A stretch of 64,000 nt of DNA from Xanthomonas sp. SI (GCF_014236855.1 NZ_CP051261.1:3720001-3784000); one strand, 5' to 3'. Positions 8,873 through 17,944 are shown, counted from the first letter of the stretch. A program made the numbers and translations. The notes: generated from the sequence alone by a model not told the origin.

Positions 8873-11383
8873 CTACAGCGCCTCCGCCAGGAACGGCGCG
8901 GTGCGACTGCCCGCATGCCGCACCACCGCCTGCGGCTCGCCGGCGACGACCACCTTGCCGCCTTCATCGCCGGCGCCTGGCCCCATGTCGATGATCCAGT
9001 CGCTGGCCGCGGCCACACGCATGTCGTGCTCCACCGCTACCACCGTGTTGCCCGCCTCCACCAAACCGTGCAGTTGGCGCAGCAGCGTGTCCACGTCGGC
9101 GGGGTGCAGGCCGGTGGTCGGCTCGTCGAGCACGTACACGGTGTCGCGGCGCTGCGCGCGCTGCAGCTCGGTGGCCAGCTTGATGCGCTGCGCCTCGCCG
9201 CCGGACAGTTCGGTGGCCGGCTGGCCCAGCCGCAGATAACCGAGTCCCACCTCGCCCAGCACCTGCAGCGGCCGCGCGATCGCCGCATCGTCGGCAAAGA
9301 AATCCGCCGCCTGCGCCACGGTCATGCGCAACACCTGCGCGATGTTGTGCCCGCGCAATTCGATCTCCAGTGTCTTGGCGTTGTAGCGCGCGCCATGGCA
9401 GGTGGGGCACGGCGCATAGACGCTGGGCATGAACAGCAATTCCACGAACACCGCGCCCTCGCCTTCGCAGGTTTCGCAGCGGCCCTTGGCGACGTTGAAC
9501 GAGAAGCGGCCGGCGTCGTACTTGCGCTTGCGCGCGGCGGGCGTCGCGGCGAAACGCTTGCGCACATGGTCGAACAAGCCGGTGTAGGTCGCCAGGTTGG
9601 AACGCGGCGTGCGGCCGATCGGTTTCTGGTCCACCTGCACCAGCCGCCGCACGTGCTGCAGGCCATCGGCGATGCGTCCGTCGGTCGCCGCCTGCGTGCT
9701 GCGCTCCAGCGGATCCACGCCCTCTTCCGGATCGACGCGCTCCTGGCCAAGATGCGCGCCGAGCAGTTCCACCAAGGCCTGGCTGACCAGCGACGACTTC
9801 CCCGAGCCGGACACGCCGGTGACCGTGGTGAACACGCCCAGCGGGATGTCCACGTCCAGCGCGGCGACGTTGTTGCGGCTGATCCCGCGCAGCTGCAGCC
9901 ATGCGTTCGGCGCGCGCGGCGCATGCGCGATCGGCGCCTGCTCGGCGAACAGGTAGCGGCGCGTGGACGAGGCGGCGACCTGCGCCAGTCCGGCCGGCGG
10001 TCCGCTGTACAGCACCTGCCCGCCCTGCTCGCCCGCACCGGGACCGACATCGACGATCCAGTCGGCATGGCGGATCACGTCGATCTCGTGTTCGACCACG
10101 AACAGCGAATTACCCGCGGCCTTGAGCTGGTCCAGCGCGGCCAGCAGCGCCTGCGCATCGGCCGGATGCAGGCCGGCGGACGGCTCGTCCATCACGTAGA
10201 CCACGCCGAACAGCTGCGAGCGGATCTGCGTGGCCAGGCGCAGCCGCTGCAGTTCGCCGGGCGACAGCGTCGGCGTACTGCGTTCCAGGGTGAGATAGCC
10301 CAGGCCCAGCTCCTGCAGGATCTGGATCCGCGCCAGCAGATCCTGGGCGATGCGCTGCGCGGCGATGGCCTGCTCGGGATGGCGCTTGGCGCCGCGGGTG
10401 CGGCCTTCTGCAGCAGGGCGCAGCAGTTCGGCCACTTGCGTGAGCGGACGCTGCGACAGCGCGCCGATGTCGAGTCCGGCGAAGGTCACCGACAGCGCCT
10501 CACGGCGCAGACGCTTGCCGTCGCAGGTCGGGCATGGCGTGCTCAGCAAGTATTGCGACACGCGCTTCTTGATCAGCGCGCTCTGCGTGCTGGCGAAGGT
10601 ATGCAGCACGTAGCGGCGCGCGCTGCTGAAGGTGCCCATGTAGGCCGGCTCCTGCTTGCGCCGCAGCGCACGCTGGGTCTCGGCGAGGGTGAAGCCCGGA
10701 TACACCGGCACCGTCGGCTGCTCGTCGGTGTACAGGATCCAGTCGCGGGTCTTCTTCGGCAGCTTCGCCCACGGCACGTCGACGTCGTGGCCGAGCGTGG
10801 TGAGGATGTCGCGCAGGTTCTGCCCATGCCAGGCCGGCGGCCACGCAGCGACGGCGCGCTCGCGGATGCTCAGCGCACGGTCCGGCACCATCGACGCCTC
10901 GGTGGCGTCGTAGATGCGGCCCAGGCCGTGGCAGGTCGGGCAGGCGCCGGCCGGCGTGTTCGGCGAGAAGCCGTCGGCGTAGATGATGGCCTGCCCCGGC
11001 GGATAGTCCCCGGCGCGCGAGTACAGCATGCGCAACGAATTGGAGATGGTGGTGACGCTGCCGACCGAAGATCGCGTACTTGGTGCGCCGCGATGCTGCT
11101 GCAGCGCCACCGCCGGCGGCAGGCCTTCGATGGAATCCACATCCGGTACGCCGGCCTGGTCGATCAGGCGCCGCGTATACGGCGAGATCGAATCCAGATA
11201 GCGACGCTGCGCCTCGGCGAACAGCGTGCCGAATGCCAGCGAGGACTTGCCGGAGCCGGACACGCCGGTGAACACCACCAGCGCATCGCGCGGCAGTTCC
11301 ACATCCACATCCTTGAGATTGTGCTCGCGGGCGCCGCGGACGCGGACGAAACCGGAGGCGGGGGAAACGGGCGGCTTGGGCAT
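8873..11383 (-). CDS. uvrA: UvrA-like excinuclease ATPase, short form
   Basis: The 836-residue protein has two ABC ATPase halves. GVSGSGKSS Walker A loops occur at about residues 40-48 and again near the middle (GVSGSGKSSLVSQA). LSPGELQR and LSGGEAQR signatures are followed by VMDEPSAGLHP and VLDEPTTGLHP Walker B/D-loops. Zinc-type cysteine pairs are present (CPTCHG, CPTCDG, CETCEG...CPTCHG). It is about 100 residues shorter than housekeeping UvrA (about 940), and the UvrB-binding region after the first Walker A appears reduced. That suggests a UvrA2-like paralogue rather than the main repair enzyme; a role in DNA-damage or drug tolerance is inferred. It stands alone, convergent with the frameshifted dehydrogenase. 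Confidence 0.9.
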   Translation of the reverse strand: MPKPPVSPASGFVRVRGAREHNLKDVDVELPRDALVVFTGVSGSGKSSLAFGTLFAEAQRRYLDSISPYTRRLIDQAGVPDVDSIEGLPPAVALQQHRGAPSTRSSVGSVTTISNSLRMLYSRAGDYPPGQAIIYADGFSPNTPAGACPTCHGLGRIYDATEASMVPDRALSIRERAVAAWPPAWHGQNLRDILTTLGHDVDVPWAKLPKKTRDWILYTDEQPTVPVYPGFTLAETQRALRRKQEPAYMGTFSSARRYVLHTFASTQSALIKKRVSQYLLSTPCPTCDGKRLRREALSVTFAGLDIGALSQRPLTQVAELLRPAAEGRTRGAKRHPEQAIAAQRIAQDLLARIQILQELGLGYLTLERSTPTLSPGELQRLRLATQIRSQLFGVVYVMDEPSAGLHPADAQALLAALDQLKAAGNSLFVVEHEIDVIRHADWIVDVGPGAGEQGGQVLYSGPPAGLAQVAASSTRRYLFAEQAPIAHAPRAPNAWLQLRGISRNNVAALDVDIPLGVFTTVTGVSGSGKSSLVSQALVELLGAHLGQERVDPEEGVDPLERSTQAATDGRIADGLQHVRRLVQVDQKPIGRTPRSNLATYTGLFDHVRKRFAATPAARKRKYDAGRFSFNVAKGRCETCEGEGAVFVELLFMPSVYAPCPTCHGARYNAKTLEIELRGHNIAQVLRMTVAQAADFFADDAAIARPLQVLGEVGLGYLRLGQPATELSGGEAQRIKLATELQRAQRRDTVYVLDEPTTGLHPADVDTLLRQLHGLVEAGNTVVAVEHDMRVAAASDWIIDMGPGAGDEGGKVVVAGEPQAVVRHAGSRTAPFLAEAL

Positions 11384-11568
11384 TGGCTGGAAGATTGGCA
11401 AGAGCTTGCGCAAGCTTAGCGGGGTCGGACGGAGGCGGCTGTGTATGGGCTGGCGCGATGGGCGCGGCGTCGCGTCCGCTACATGCACACCTGTCAATCG
11501 ACAGGCGCTGTTGCGGGGGTGGCTTCAGTTCCGGCGCTGCCCGAAGCTATCAGGTCCACCGCTTCGCC

Positions 11569-11987
11569 GGTCGCGGCTGAAGCCGCTCCTACAAGAGCCG
11601 GCACGCCCGCAAAGGCCCCACACACCCGGCCAACGCCCCTGTAGGAGCGGCTTCAGCCGCGACAGGCAGCTTCGAGTATCGATAAATCCCGGTCGGGGCT
11701 AAAGCCCCTCCTACAGGAAGACTTGCGGCAGATCGCCCTGATGCACTGTGGGAGGGACTTCAGTCCCGACGCTGTCCGAAACCAGCACACTCACCGCTTC
11801 GCTCGTCGCGACTGAACTCGCTCCCACAAGCCGAGAAACGCCCGGCCAATGCTCTGTAGGAGCGGCTTCAGCCGCGACAGGCAGCTTGCAGCGTCGACAC
11901 ATCCCGGTCGGGGCTAAAGCTCCTCCTACAGAAAACTTGCGGCGAGCCAACTGGGTGCACTGTGGGAGGGACTTCAGTCCCGACGCT
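11569..11987. repeat. REP array with a ~212-bp tandem duplication
   Basis: Eight REP-like elements fill the gap between uvrA and the zinc-finger gene. A block made of GTAGGAGCGGCTTCAGCCGC (11641), GGTCGGGGCTAAAGC (11691) and GTGGGAGGGACTTCAGTCCC (11749) repeats at about 11854, 11907 and 11961, a shift of about 212 bases. Different sequence versions of the repeat alternate within the array. No gene is visible in this gap. Confidence 0.85.
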
Positions 11988-11998
11988 GTCGCCCACCG

Positions 11999-12304
11999 CT
12001 ACACATAACGCGGAATCGGCCCCAGCTGCGGCGTCTGGTCCGGCAACTCCACTTCGGTGTCGTCCACATAGCACCAGCCCCAGCCTTCGGGCGGGTCGTA
12101 GCCTTCGATGATCGGGTGCGCGGTCTGGTGGAAATGCTTGGTCGCGTGGCGATTGGGCGAATCGTCGCAACAACCGACGTGGCCGCAGCTGCGGCACAGG
12201 CGCAGGTGCACCCAGGGGCTGCCGATCTTCAGGCATTCCTCGCAGCCACGCGCGCTCGGCGTGACCTCGGCGATGGTGGAAAGATGGGAACAACGCGCAC
12301 TCAT
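11999..12304 (-). CDS. UBP-type zinc finger protein
   Basis: The 101-residue protein is almost wholly a zf-UBP domain. It has C and H residues in SARCSHL, GCEECLKIG, LRLCRSCGHVGCCD and HATKHFHQTAHPIIEG, then a GWGWCYVDD end. In eukaryotes this fold binds the ubiquitin C-terminus; bacterial single-domain copies have no settled role. Its start overlaps the stop of the FAD oxidoreductase by 4 bases (12301-12304), so the pair is translationally coupled. A shared redox or signalling task is inferred. Confidence 0.88.
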   Translation of the reverse strand: MSARCSHLSTIAEVTPSARGCEECLKIGSPWVHLRLCRSCGHVGCCDDSPNRHATKHFHQTAHPIIEGYDPPEGWGWCYVDDTEVELPDQTPQLGPIPRYV

Positions 12305-14007
12305 GGGCTGGCCCTCTCGATGGTGGCGGGCGCACTGCGCCGCGCCAGAAACTGATGGATCTGCGCGACCACCGCCGCGCCCTCGCCGACCGCCGCGGCC
12401 ACGCGCTTGACCGAACCGGCGCGCACGTCGCCGATCGCGAACACGCCCGGCCGGTCGGTCTCCAGCGGCAGTGCAGGCACCTGCCCAGCCGCGGGTTCGG
12501 CGCCGGTGACAACAAAGCCGGCATGGTCCAACTGCACGCAGCCGTCCACCCAGGCGCTGTTGGGATCGGCGCCGACGAACAGGAACAGATGGTGCAAGGT
12601 GCAGCGATGCGTGGCGCCGCTGGTGCGATCGCGGAACTCCGCGCTCTCCAGGCGCTGCGATGCGTCGGCCTGCAGCGACACCACCTCGGTGCCGGTGTGC
12701 AACTCGACATTCGGCAACGCGGCGATGCGCTCGATCAGGTAGCGCGACATCGACGCCTCCAGCCCGGCGCCGCGCACGATCAGGTGCAGGCGCTTCACCT
12801 TCGGCGCCAGGAACACCACCGCCTGGCCTGCGGAATTGCCGCCGCCGACCAGGGCCACCTCCTCGCCTTCGCACAGCCGCGCCTCCACCGGCGACGCCCA
12901 GTACGACACGCCATTGCCCTCAAACGCGGCCAGGTTGGCGATGTCCGGGCGCCGGTAGCGCGCGCCCGAGGCGATCACCACGGTGCGCGCCTGCACGCGC
13001 AGGCCGTCGCGCATCTGCAACTGCAGCGGCGCGGCGCTGCAGTCCTCGGCGCTGGCCGCATCGCAATGCAGCTGCGCCACTTCCAGCGGCAACGCCAGCT
13101 CGGCGCCAAACTTCAGCGCCTGGTTGTAGGCGCGCCCGGCCAGCGCCTGGCCGGAGATGCCGGTGGGAAAGCCCAGGTAATTCTCGATCCGCGCCGACGC
13201 GCCGGCCTGGCCGCCGATCGCGCGCTGGTCCAGCACCAGCACCGACAGCCCTTCGGACGCGGCATACACCGCGGTCGCCAGGCCGGCCGGGCCGGCGCCG
13301 ACGATGGCCACGTCGTAGCGTTTTTGCGGATCCAGCTCCGGGGTCATGCCCAGGCAATGCGCGGCCTCGGCCTCGCTGGGACGGCGCAGCACCGTGCCAC
13401 TGGGGCAGACCATCAGCGGCAGTTCGTCGTGATGGATGCCCAGGCGCTCGACCAGCGCGCGGCCTTCGTCGTCGTCGGCGGCATCCAGGAAGGTGTTGGG
13501 ATAGCCGTTGCGGGTCAGGAAGCCCTGCAACCGGGTCAGCCGCGCCTCGCCCGGCTCGCCGATCAGCACCGAACCGGCGGTATCGCCTTCGATCAGCCCG
13601 ACCCGGCGCAGGATCAACGCACGCATCACGATCTCGCCGACATCGGCCGAACTGATCATCAGCGAGCGCAGATGCGCCGCATCGAACGGCACCGCCACGC
13701 AGCCGTCGGCTCCGGCGCGCCCGCCGGCCAGCGACGCACGGCCGGCCAACTGGCTGACCTCGCCGCTGAACTGCCCGGCGCCGTGCTCGGTGACCGGCTT
13801 CTCGTGGCCCAGCCCGTCGCGGCGCACCACCGCGATCGTACCCTGCAGCACCAGCCACACCGGCGCCGGATGGTCGCCGACGGCAAAGACTTCTTCGCCG
13901 GGTGCGAACGTGCGCGGCGCGCCGCTGGCGAAGCGGCGCGCGGTGTCCACCTGCGCCGGCTCGAGCACCGGGAACATCTGATGGCGACGGGTATCGGCCA
14001 GGCTCAT
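12301..14007 (-). CDS. Cyclic-nucleotide-domain FAD oxidoreductase (thioredoxin-reductase-like)
   Basis: The 568-residue protein has three parts. An N-terminal cNMP-binding-like domain spans about residues 15-145 (FAPGEEVFAVGDHPAPVWLV, then GQFSGEVSQLAG). A central glutaredoxin-like segment lacks a CxxC. A C-terminal thioredoxin-reductase fold contains the FAD loop VAIVGAGPAGLATAVYA and the NAD(P) loop VALVGGGNSAGQA. The usual redox CxxC of thioredoxin reductase is absent (the region reads YWASPVEARLC), so it probably does not reduce thioredoxin. The ATG at 14007 has AAGG upstream. It is cotranscribed with the zinc-finger gene. Ligand-gated electron transfer is inferred from the domains. Confidence 0.88.
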   Translation of the reverse strand: MSLADTRRHQMFPVLEPAQVDTARRFASGAPRTFAPGEEVFAVGDHPAPVWLVLQGTIAVVRRDGLGHEKPVTEHGAGQFSGEVSQLAGRASLAGGRAGADGCVAVPFDAAHLRSLMISSADVGEIVMRALILRRVGLIEGDTAGSVLIGEPGEARLTRLQGFLTRNGYPNTFLDAADDDEGRALVERLGIHHDELPLMVCPSGTVLRRPSEAEAAHCLGMTPELDPQKRYDVAIVGAGPAGLATAVYAASEGLSVLVLDQRAIGGQAGASARIENYLGFPTGISGQALAGRAYNQALKFGAELALPLEVAQLHCDAASAEDCSAAPLQLQMRDGLRVQARTVVIASGARYRRPDIANLAAFEGNGVSYWASPVEARLCEGEEVALVGGGNSAGQAVVFLAPKVKRLHLIVRGAGLEASMSRYLIERIAALPNVELHTGTEVVSLQADASQRLESAEFRDRTSGATHRCTLHHLFLFVGADPNSAWVDGCVQLDHAGFVVTGAEPAAGQVPALPLETDRPGVFAIGDVRAGSVKRVAAAVGEGAAVVAQIHQFLARRSAPATIERASP

Positions 14008-14344
14008 CGGCATCCTTGTGGGTAGCGGGCGACAACCCCCACAGCATGCGATGCGTGCGCGCTGCGGGCAATCACCCATTCTGGGAGGCCCTCTCCCCTC
14101 TCCCACCGGGAGAGCGGCCGGGGGTGAGGGTACGGGCGCAGCCACATGTCCTCAGTGGACGCGGCTGTCTTCGCCGCAGCGCAGCCGCCGTGCGGCACCC
14201 ATTACGTACACCCTGGTATGGCCCGCGCCAAACGTCGCGCCCGTGGCATCGATGCTCTTGTGTTCGACCCGCAACACCCCATCCAGTGGTTGCTGCGCCA
14301 ATGCTGATGCCTACCCGGCCCACCTCTTTCTCAAGGAACCGCCC
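14008..14344. other. Intergenic region with one CCTCTCCC-type repeat
   Basis: This 337-base gap between divergent genes holds one copy of the second repeat family (about 14092-14131, with TCTCCCACCGGGAGAG and GGGTGAGGGTAC). The two promoters are presumably here too, but no boxes stand out clearly. Confidence 0.6.
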
Positions 14345-14875
14345 ATGTCCGTCTCGATGTACCGCCTTACCGTCCCGGTGTTCCTGCGCGGCCTGGACGT
14401 GCTGCAGCACTACGTGGACCTGGCCGAGCGCCATGCGCAGGACCAGGGCCTGGATCCGCAGACGCTGGTCGACGCACGCCTGGCGCCGGACATGTTCGGC
14501 TTCGCCGCGCAGATCCAGCGCAGCTCGGACACCGCGAAGAACACCATCGGCCGCCTCAGCGACATCGTGCCGCCGAAGATGGCGGACGACGAAACCACCC
14601 TGGCGCAGCTACGCGAGCGCATCGCCGCCACCCAGCGCTTCCTGCACGGCGTGGATGCCGCCGCCCTCGACGGCGCCCAGGACCACGCAGTGTCGCTGAG
14701 CGCCGGCAAATTGAAGGCCGACTTCAACGGCAGCGACTACCTGCTGACCTTCGCCCTGCCGAACTTCTTCTTCCATGTCTCCACCGCGCACGCGATCCTG
14801 CGCCAGCAAGGCGTGGCAGTGGGCAAGCTCGACTACCTGGGACGGTTCGACACGGTGGAAACCGAGAGCGCTTAA
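14345..14875 (+). CDS. DUF1993 family protein
   Basis: The 176-residue helical protein begins SVSMYRLTVPVFLRGLDVLQ, has the middle block RLAPDMFGFAAQIQRSSDTA, and ends with LLTFALPNFFFHVSTAHAIL and KLDYLGRF. These are the hallmarks of DUF1993, a DinB-like four-helix family of unknown function. The start is supported by an AAGGAAC-type site upstream. No operon partner is visible; a dense repeat array follows the stop. Confidence 0.88.
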   Translation: MSVSMYRLTVPVFLRGLDVLQHYVDLAERHAQDQGLDPQTLVDARLAPDMFGFAAQIQRSSDTAKNTIGRLSDIVPPKMADDETTLAQLRERIAATQRFLHGVDAAALDGAQDHAVSLSAGKLKADFNGSDYLLTFALPNFFFHVSTAHAILRQQGVAVGKLDYLGRFDTVETESA

Positions 14876-15335
14876 AGCCCCTCTCCCCTCGGGAGAGGGG
14901 TTGGGGTGAGGGTACAGCGCGAAAGCGACTCGCGAATCCAAGCGCACGAGGCTGCGCCCGTACCCTCATCCGCCCCTGCGGGGCACCTTCCCCCGAAAAG
15001 GGGGCCATGGTCCCGACGGGAGAAGGAATAGCCGAGCGTTCATAGCCCCTCTCCCACCGGGAGAGGGGTTGGGGTGAGGGTACGGCGCAAAAGCGACTCG
15101 CTGATCCAGGCGCACGAGGCTTCGCCCGTACCCTCATCCGCCCCTTCGGGGCACCTTCTCCCGAGGGGAGAAGGGAACAGCTGCAGCGCTTTAGCCCCTC
15201 TCCCACCGGGAGAGGGGTTGGGGTGAGGGTACGGCGTGAAAGCGGCTCGCTGATCCAGGCGTATGAGGCTTCGCCCCTACCCTCATCCGCCCCTTGCGGG
15301 GCACCTTCTCCCGATGGGAGAAGGGAATAGCCGAG
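14876..15335. repeat. Array of CCTCTCCC/GGGAGAGG intergenic repeats
   Basis: Units of about 150-165 bases recur. Each has a CCCCTCTCCCACCGGGAGAG hairpin, TTGGGGTGAGGGTAC, a spacer containing AAGCGACTCGCTGATCCAGG, then an inverted partner (GTACCCTCATCCGCCCC) and a CTTCTCCCG half-hairpin. Copies start near 14878, 15046 and 15195. This family differs in sequence from the GTAGGAG repeats but occupies the same kind of site between gene ends. Confidence 0.85.
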
Positions 15336-15355
15336 CATGCATCTGCGTTAAACGA

Positions 15356-16006
15356 CTACACCAACGAAGGCACCGCAAGCGCACCAGCATCGTCCACGAC
15401 AAACTCCTCACCCGCCAACGCATGCATCCGCGCCACCGCTGCCGCGAACGGCCGCAGCACCGCCACGCCGCGTTCGGCGAACACCGCATGCAGCGCGGCG
15501 TAGTACCACAACGTCCCCTCGCGGCCGGCAGTGAAGCGTTCGAACACCTCCACACCTACCTCGGGATCTTCCAGATCCGCGACGATGCTGCGCGCGTTGT
15601 AAAGCTTGTCGCAGGCCGAGACCAACAACACCGCATCCGGCGCCTCGCGCAGATGCGCCAGATACGCCTGCTTGCGAGTGCGCCAATCGCGGCGCCTGGC
15701 CGGCACGTCCTCGTGTTCGGCCTTGCGCTCGGCGCTGGCGTCGGTGCAGCCCATCACGATCGTCGCCACCGCATCGCCGAACTGCGCGCGGATCACCGCC
15801 TCGTGGCCCGCGCCGCAGTCCTCGACCACGTCGTGCAGCAACGCCCCGATCGCCTGATCTTCATTGCCCCCGGCTTCCAACACCAGCGTCGACACCCCCA
15901 GCACATGGCTGAAATACGGCACCGTGCCGCCCTTGCGGAATTGGCCGGCGTGGGCGATGCGCGCGTAGTCCACGGCACGCGCATAGCGTTCGGTGAGAGC
16001 GGTCAT
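15356..16006 (-). CDS. HD-domain hydrolase (SpoT/Mesh1-like)
   Basis: The 216-residue protein has the metal site pattern of the HD superfamily: H34 in PYFSHVLGV, H58-D59 in GALLHDVVEDCG, and E62-D63. A later SACDKLYNARSIVADL block matches the D-K-xx-N motif of (p)ppGpp hydrolases. No synthetase, TGS or ACT domain is present, so it resembles stand-alone small alarmone hydrolases. Activity on (p)ppGpp is likely but not proven; other nucleotide phosphohydrolase roles are possible. Start at 16006 has GGAAGA upstream. Confidence 0.82.
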   Translation of the reverse strand: MTALTERYARAVDYARIAHAGQFRKGGTVPYFSHVLGVSTLVLEAGGNEDQAIGALLHDVVEDCGAGHEAVIRAQFGDAVATIVMGCTDASAERKAEHEDVPARRRDWRTRKQAYLAHLREAPDAVLLVSACDKLYNARSIVADLEDPEVGVEVFERFTAGREGTLWYYAALHAVFAERGVAVLRPFAAAVARMHALAGEEFVVDDAGALAVPSLV

Positions 16007-16073
16007 GCGGTCTTCCTGACTAGGGCGGACCCGCATTATCGCGGAATCCACACGCTGTCGCGGCGCGAACGGT

Positions 16074-16658
16074 TCAGCCCGACCGCGGCCGCACCCGGAA
16101 CACCACGCTCATCCGCGGCGCCACCGGCCTGGCGGTCTTCGGGATGCCGTGCTCGTGGGTGAGCTGCGAGGCGTGGCTCATCGCCAGCAGACTGCCCGGC
16201 GCCAGTTCCACACCGATGGTCCTGCGCGCGCCGGCCGTGGCGCGAAGATTCATGCGCCGCGGCGCGCCCAGCGACACCAGCGCGATCGGGTGCGGCGCCA
16301 GCAGCGTATGCAGCTTGTCGTGATGCATCGCCACGCTGTCGCGGCCGTCCCGGTACAGGTTCAGGCCCACGTCGGTGTATGGCGCCGGCAGCCGCGCCTG
16401 CACCGCGGCATGCAGCGCACGCAACGGCAGCGCCTCGGGCAACTCCTGCAGGCGATACGCCGCCACCAGCCGCGGCACGTCCACCACCCGGTCGTACATC
16501 GGCCGGCGCAGCTGCTGCCACTGCGCGCCATCGCGCAAAGCGGCGAACCAGGCCTGCGCCAGCTCCGGATCGAGCAACTGCGGCCAATAGCGGATACCGC
16601 CCTCGGCATCGGGCACCAGACAATGCGGCGCGTCGTCGGGCTGGGCGAACAGGTCCAT
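16074..16658 (-). CDS. AlkB-like 2-oxoglutarate/Fe(II) dioxygenase
   Basis: The 194-residue protein carries the AlkB-family core. Iron ligands are H112-x-D114 (MHHDKLHTL) and a distal His in LTHEHGIPKT. The 2-oxoglutarate arginines R182 and R188 are in RMSVVFR. The GLNLYRDGRDSVAMHHD block is typical. Members remove alkyl groups from DNA or RNA bases by oxidation; this compact form resembles AlkB homologues of the ABH2/ABH3 type. The start is set at 16658 (MDLF) because the homologous part begins there; an upstream ATG at 16694 in frame is possible. Confidence 0.85.
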   Translation of the reverse strand: MDLFAQPDDAPHCLVPDAEGGIRYWPQLLDPELAQAWFAALRDGAQWQQLRRPMYDRVVDVPRLVAAYRLQELPEALPLRALHAAVQARLPAPYTDVGLNLYRDGRDSVAMHHDKLHTLLAPHPIALVSLGAPRRMNLRATAGARRTIGVELAPGSLLAMSHASQLTHEHGIPKTARPVAPRMSVVFRVRPRSG

Positions 16659-16870
16659 GGGCACAAGATGGGGGCGCGGCAAAGGAGGCACCATCCCAGC
16701 ATCTGAACGGATCAGCGGCTGCGACGCGGCCAAATGTCGCAGCCCGCGAGGGGAATTCTTACTTTTCGCCCGCGCTGCCTTAACGTTGCGCTTGGGAGCA
16801 TGCACACTGTCCCACCCAACAGCACAGGCGATACGCACGCATGACCGCAGCGCGCAGGACGACGGAAAGC

Positions 16871-17149
16871 ATGACCACAGCAGCCGCCACGCCCCTCCAC
16901 AGCGCCTACGGCGCCGATGCCTCCGGCAACGACGGCGTCCAGGCACCCGCCGCAGCGCTCGGCGCACGCGGCGCACGGACCAACCGCAGCGAGGTGTTCC
17001 AGTCGCCTCTCTCCGCAGGCAGCGCCGACAGCGATCTACGCCGACGCGCGGAGCGTGTGCAATTGGCGACCAGGGTGGCCGCGGTCGGCACGATTGCCGC
17101 CGTGGCAGCGGTCGCCGCGCTGATCGCCTGGCGACGCGCGCGGCGCTAG
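16871..17149 (+). CDS. Small C-tail-anchored membrane protein, paralogue 1
   Basis: The 92-residue product has a polar N-terminus, a basic stretch DLRRRAERVQLATR, and one hydrophobic helix VAAVGTIAAVAAVAALIAW capped by RRARR. The C-terminal half closely matches the protein at 17477-17701 (both have VFQ-PLS, LRRRA-R--LAT-VAA, then IAWRR). The family is unknown. A GGAAAG site favours the ATG at 16871 over 16841. Position-effective anchoring in the inner membrane with an N-in tail is inferred. Confidence 0.65.
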   Translation: MTTAAATPLHSAYGADASGNDGVQAPAAALGARGARTNRSEVFQSPLSAGSADSDLRRRAERVQLATRVAAVGTIAAVAAVAALIAWRRARR

Positions 17150-17476
17150 CCGATTGCGGCGACGGCGTGCTGCTGCCTTGCTGCAGCAGCATGCAAGCAC
17201 CCGAGCGCGTCCATCCGCTTGCAACTTGATGCTGAGTGCCATGCTGTTTGGTCGCGCAAAGGACACCGGCTAGGCCGAATAGCCTTTAGCCATCCAGAGC
17301 CGCCACCACGCAATCCTCCCAAAGCGGCCGCCGCAGCACACTCATGCATGGCCGCTAGCGGGCCATCGACACCATGAATTGAGTGGCGGCATCCCCTTGG
17401 CGCGTGGTGATCGGCCCAGCGGTCGGCGCGATGCGCGTGGTGCATGCGCTGGCGCCCAATGCGTTCGATCCGCGGC
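17150..17476. other. Intergenic region between two small paralogues
   Basis: This 327-base stretch holds short inverted repeats (CTGCTGCCTTGCTGCAGCAG near 17170) and no convincing gene. If the second paralogue starts at the ATG at 17444, the gap is a little shorter. Confidence 0.4.
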
Positions 17477-17701
17477 ATGGGCCGCTTCTTCGACCGCTAT
17501 CTGGCACGCACGCCGCACGCGCTAATGTTGCCGGGCAACGTCTTCCAGCCGCCACTGTCGCCTGTCGGCGTGGACGGCGGCCTGCGCCGGCGCGCGCAGC
17601 GCACCGAGCTGGCGACGCAGGTGGCCGCGGCCGGCGCGGTGGCCGCACTGGCCGCACTGGCCACGGTCGCAGTGATCGCCTGGCGTCGCAGCAGCCGCTA
17701 G
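17477..17701 (+). CDS. Small C-tail-anchored membrane protein, paralogue 2
   Basis: A product of about 74 residues contains VFQPPLSPVGVDGGLRRRAQ, then a hydrophobic helix ending VAVIAWRRSSR. It is the same architecture as the protein at 16871-17149, so the two are tandem paralogues. No clear ribosome site marks the start; 17444 is an alternative. A short-chain dehydrogenase follows 243 bases later in the same direction. Confidence 0.55.
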   Translation: MGRFFDRYLARTPHALMLPGNVFQPPLSPVGVDGGLRRRAQRTELATQVAAAGAVAALAALATVAVIAWRRSSR

Positions 17702-17944
17702 AGCGCAGCAGGCATCGCACACGCATATCGCTCGGTCGTACCGCACGCCGCATCCGTAATGCGACGCGTGCGGTTGCGTCTGCATGTCTGCAGGCAAGCC
17801 GTGCCGGTATCGCACTTTCACGTGCCCTGCCCATTTCGTTCACCCTGCCGCATCCGCGCGATTTCCATACTGCGTGCGTTGGCCCGCCGAGTGCGTCCAC
17901 CTCGGCATGGCGCCGCGCCTTCCCCCATCGCAAGGAGATCGTGC

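Noticed and set aside
8759..11419. An 886-codon plus-strand open frame opposite uvrA
   Set aside because: It is a shadow of the UvrA coding strand. The reading is rich in Arg, His and Gln, lacks a ribosome site and matches no family.
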